Shown piece by piece: positions 39,129 to 40,915 of a stretch of DNA of 40,915 bases. Position 1 is the first letter of the stretch, and the number at the start of each line of letters is the position of its first letter. The position numbers and the translations under genes were made by a program. Origin of the DNA: a virus; IMG/VR virus record IMGVR_UViG_3300031963_008639, positions 1-40,915 of that record, one strand, 5' to 3'. Below the pieces are notes generated by a model. The model was not told the origin of the DNA, did no database searches, and saw nothing but the letters and a program-made list of their open reading frames with translations.

Positions 39129-39200
39129 CTCCGAGTGTCAGAATCGAACTGACCTATAACAAATTAACAGTTTGCTCCCGCACCTTGCGGGCTACTCGGA
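39129..39200 (-). tRNA. tRNA-Asn (anticodon GUU)
   Basis: Acceptor TCCGAGT/ACTCGGA, anticodon stem GCAAA/TTTGT with loop CTGTTAA, T arm GTCAG-TTCGATT-CTGAC. A small hairpin (GGAAAC/GTTTCC) separates it from tRNA-Arg. Confidence 0.93.
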
Positions 39201-39223
39201 ATAAGGAAACATAAAGTTTCCAA

Positions 39224-39295
39224 CAGGCTCACTAGGAATCGAACCTAGAACAAGTGCTTAGAAGGCACGGGTTATATCCATTTAACTATGAGCCC
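39224..39295 (-). tRNA. tRNA-Arg (anticodon UCU)
   Basis: Acceptor GGGCTCA/TGAGCCT (one terminal G-T), anticodon stem CGTGC/GCACT with loop CTTCTAA, T arm CTAGG-TTCGATT-CCTAG. First tRNA after the array promoter. Confidence 0.92.
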
Positions 39296-39309
39296 CTGTT
39301 GACCTTCTT

Positions 39310-39338
39310 ATTATACTACTCCTTTGGGCAGTCGTCAA
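39310..39338 (-). promoter_or_regulatory. Promoter of the tRNA array
   Basis: Minus strand TTGACG (39333-39338), 17 bases, perfect TATAAT (39310-39315), start site about 8 bases before tRNA-Arg. The same hexamers as the internal tRNA promoter. It overlaps the end of the 134-aa gene. Confidence 0.75.
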
Positions 39339-39720
39339 CCCATACGGCACAGATTCTCATTTCTCCACCAAGCAGTCTCTGTGCCTCACTGCCGTCTGGT
39401 GGTTTCTCAACATACTTTTGTTTGTATTTTCTATCATAATCGGAAATAATCCGATCATACTCGGGTGTGACCTCATCAATTGCTCTGGTTACATCTCTAA
39501 TGACTCTTCTTTCAGTCTTCTCTGGGTCTTGGATAATGAGTTCGTTGAGAATACCAAGTGGGAAATATTTTCTTTGTAACTCATCCAACATATCCCAGAG
39601 TTTTGTTTCACTGATTCCAGTAAATGTTGAAAGTGCTGCGATAAGAAGTGAAACGATAATACTGACTTTTATTATCTCTCGTTTATCTGGTTTTTTCTTA
39701 CCAAACTGAAAGTTAATCAT
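39316..39720 (-). CDS. Membrane-anchored protein, 134 aa
   Basis: A basic N-terminus (FGKKKPDKREIIK), one transmembrane helix (VSIIVSLLIAALSTFTG, ~19-35), then a ~95-residue, mostly helical charged domain. With positive residues inside, the C-terminal part should lie in the periplasm. It follows an exported lysozyme-like gene, so an inner-membrane spanin-type lysis role is possible, but the coil is short and no outer-membrane partner is identified. A 9-bp hairpin ends two bases before its ATG. Confidence 0.68.
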   Translation of the reverse strand: MINFQFGKKKPDKREIIKVSIIVSLLIAALSTFTGISETKLWDMLDELQRKYFPLGILNELIIQDPEKTERRVIRDVTRAIDEVTPEYDRIISDYDRKYKQKYVEKPPDGSEAQRLLGGEMRICAVWVDDCPKE

Positions 39721-39721
39721 A

Positions 39722-39746
39722 AGGGAGAGTAAGCAGCACTCTCCCT
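39722..39746 (-). promoter_or_regulatory. Hairpin abutting the start of the 134-aa membrane protein
   Basis: Perfect stem AGGGAGAGT/ACTCTCCCT, 7-base loop, just before the ATG and without a T-run. The only GGGAG-type ribosome site lies in its 5' arm. Translation control is a reasonable guess; a weak terminator is the alternative. Confidence 0.45.
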
Positions 39747-39761
39747 ATTTATTCTATTGTA

Positions 39762-40403
39762 TCAAACCTCTACCTTGATCAGTCGGTTGGCATAATCATG
39801 AGCATACGAAGTGCGAGCACCATGATGCCCCCAACCAATCCAACTATACGCATAGTCCATGTAACGATTGATAGACTTACCAGGAGTTTTCATCCTGTCT
39901 TCAATTCGTTGCCATTGAACTTCAGTCGTCAGATAACGAAGTTGCGTGTGTAAGTCTGATGGTTTCCCACCATACTTATTAGCAAAAGCACCCAATCCAT
40001 AATAACGGTTGGCAGATGTCCATTGAATCAGTCCGTAACCGCCGCCGCAGTTACTCCAACTGGTTCTACTACCACCTTCACAAATGTTAGGAACAAAAGT
40101 TGATTCCTGTCTAATATTGCCCATGATGGTAGCAAGGGCGTTTCTGTCTTTAATACCACGATCCTGGAAGTATGCCAGGGTAGCATTCTCTTGTTCATTA
40201 CACCCTTTACAAATTAACCTTGTCTCTTTAGGTTTTTCGGGAGCAACCTCTTTGGTCGCTGTCTTCTCATCTACAAGATTCAATTGTTCTGTTGTAAAAG
40301 GCGGGGGAGGTCCCTGCATCTTGTAGTTGACGAATGGCAGTGTTGCCGCATTGGTTGTAACCGTTGCCAGGAGAGGCAGGGCTACTGTAAAGAAATTTTG
40401 CAT
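39762..40403 (-). CDS. Exported phage lysozyme-like cell-wall hydrolase
   Basis: 213 residues from the ATG at 40403, chosen for the upstream GGAG and the immediate signal peptide (MQNFFTVALPLLATVTTNA). After a Pro/Lys-rich linker with a Cys pair (CKGC, 65-68) comes the hydrolase domain (~75-213): IMGNIRQESTFVPN with probable catalytic Glu100, then CGGGYGLIQWTSANRYYGLG and LRYLTTEVQWQR. This matches the phage tail lysozyme family that cleaves the glycan strands of peptidoglycan. The signal peptide suggests release to the periplasm for lysis, or assembly into the virion; sequence does not decide. Confidence 0.85.
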   Translation of the reverse strand: MQNFFTVALPLLATVTTNAATLPFVNYKMQGPPPPFTTEQLNLVDEKTATKEVAPEKPKETRLICKGCNEQENATLAYFQDRGIKDRNALATIMGNIRQESTFVPNICEGGSRTSWSNCGGGYGLIQWTSANRYYGLGAFANKYGGKPSDLHTQLRYLTTEVQWQRIEDRMKTPGKSINRYMDYAYSWIGWGHHGARTSYAHDYANRLIKVEV

Positions 40404-40505
40404 TAACTCCGATTGAACTCTACATCCGAATAGAAGGGGGGTATACCACAACCATCTCTGGGGGCACCTTCCTCGGCTCTAAATGTCACTTCAATGACTC
40501 ATAAT

Positions 40506-40529
40506 AAAAAACCCAACTTTTGGTTGGGT
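40506..40529 (-). terminator. Terminator-like hairpin just downstream of a promoter
   Basis: Minus strand ACCCAAC, loop CAAAA, GTTGGGT, then six T (40506-40511). It begins where the promoter at 40536-40564 should start RNA. No minus-strand gene ends nearby. Confidence 0.7.
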
Positions 40530-40535
40530 CTAAAC

Positions 40536-40564
40536 ATAATAAGTTACTATTTAGATTTTGTCAA
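40536..40564 (-). promoter_or_regulatory. Minus-strand promoter upstream of the lysozyme gene
   Basis: Minus strand TTGACA (40559-40564, perfect), 17 bases, TATTAT (40536-40541). It lies in the 217-base divergent gap 40404-40620, which also holds the hairpin and an open frame without an ATG. Confidence 0.65.
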
Positions 40565-40620
40565 GGATTCAATTTTAAAAGTGGTCTCGCTAAATACTTT
40601 TAGTGTTTATCACAATTCAA

Positions 40621-40915
40621 ATGAAAAGACTATTTCTAGCCTTTTCGTTATTCCTAACAAGTCCAGTCTTTGCAGGGGAAATCACCCATAAGATTGTTGA
40701 TTCGGTACAACTGACTGTTGACGGTGCTGCTTCTGCCGCCACCAGAATCGGTTCTTCATATGCCGTAACTGGAAGCAACATTTCCGCCACAACTTTCGGT
40801 GGTCTTACTGCCCCCGCAAGTGCCACTGCTGCTGCGACTCAAATTCAAGGTGCTTATGATGTAAACACCGCTGGTCAAGCATTCAGTTTCTCTGAATCCT
40901 TTACTGTTGGAGATG
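40621..40915 (+). CDS. Exported protein, 3' end outside window
   Basis: 98 codons are visible on the plus strand. Signal peptide MKRLFLAFSLFLTSPVFA, then GEITHKIVDSVQLTVDGAAS and Ser/Thr/Ala-rich sequence with SGSNI-like turns (YAVTGSNISATTFGGLTAP). The mature part looks beta-rich. I recall proteins opening this way in cyanophage genomes near lysis or tRNA regions, with no known function. It is divergent from the lysozyme gene. A CTAAATAC (40592-40599 region) could be a late-type box. Confidence 0.75.
   Translation, partial: MKRLFLAFSLFLTSPVFAGEITHKIVDSVQLTVDGAASAATRIGSSYAVTGSNISATTFGGLTAPASATAAATQIQGAYDVNTAGQAFSFSESFTVGD

Noticed and set aside
38811-39159. Plus-strand frames of 86 and 110 codons over the tRNA array (phrases such as RDSNSQQPAWK, GFEPATNGLQN)
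   Set aside because: These are the familiar antisense translations of tRNA genes, not proteins.
40404-40500. Short minus-strand frame (VTFRAEEGAPRDGCG...) before the lysozyme gene
   Set aside because: It has only GTG or ATT starts, no ribosome site apart from the one serving the lysozyme gene, and is ~30 codons. Too weak to call.

Overview
The window is part of the genome of a T4-like cyanophage (a contractile-tailed myovirus of marine unicellular cyanobacteria, probably Synechococcus). The evidence is intact, intron-free psbA and psbD, two high-light-inducible (hli) genes, a plant-type ferredoxin, a peroxiredoxin, several very long tail-fibre-like proteins, tRNA genes and tightly overlapping small genes. 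Almost everything reads on the minus strand. The exceptions are a two-gene cassette at 35951-37125 and a gene leaving the right edge at 40621.

Layout by region. (1) 1-7533: structural operon with a huge repetitive fibre-like protein that runs off the left edge (1769 codons visible), a small virion-type protein and a beta-helix-like protein. (2) 7591-9026: HNH nuclease and four small unknowns. (3) 9078-13328: psbD and psbA enclose a T4 endonuclease VII-like HNH nuclease, a 40-aa membrane protein, a beta-class DNA methyltransferase and an unknown, possibly nuclease, protein. (4) 13538-19157: a double LamG-like adhesin and a 1268-aa fibre with two collagen-like blocks and a C-terminal self-cleaving S74 chaperone domain. 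(5) 19194-20604: redox/photoprotection operon (hli, ferredoxin, 35-aa hli, peroxiredoxin, small unknown). (6) 20692-32880: one translationally coupled 17-gene sugar operon with GDP-mannose 3,5-epimerase, GDP-mannose 4,6-dehydratase-like, a split HldE (heptose kinase and nucleotidyltransferase), a HAD phosphatase, a cupin, two methyltransferases and nine glycosyltransferase-like proteins (GT10, two GT11, GT25, two GT9-like, GT-A, STELLO-like, CgeB-like). (7) 33078-35189: small unknowns, tRNA-Pro and a chain of eight tiny overlapping genes, most encoding membrane peptides. (8) 35297-38280: tRNA-Ser, a 2OG-Fe(II) oxygenase, the plus-strand paralogue pair, a zinc-ribbon protein, a Dps-like ferritin, tRNA-Val and small unknowns. 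(9) 38362-40915: three exported proteins (a small barrel-like protein, a lysozyme-like hydrolase and the right-edge protein), a membrane-anchored protein and a tRNA array (Arg-Asn-Thr-Gly).

How it works together. psbA/psbD, hli, ferredoxin and peroxiredoxin should keep photosynthetic electron flow going during infection. The sugar operon probably decorates virions or the host surface. The fibres are the likely adsorption apparatus.

Most striking is the regulatory layout. Four intergenic regions carry a factor-independent terminator whose loop and 3' stem arm also form the -35 box of the next promoter, with the T-tract serving as its spacer. Three other promoters (psbA, psbD, collagen-like fibre) have a sigma70-type -10 fused in the same register to a T4-late-like ATAAATA box. 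All functional statements come from reading sequence only; no searches were run.
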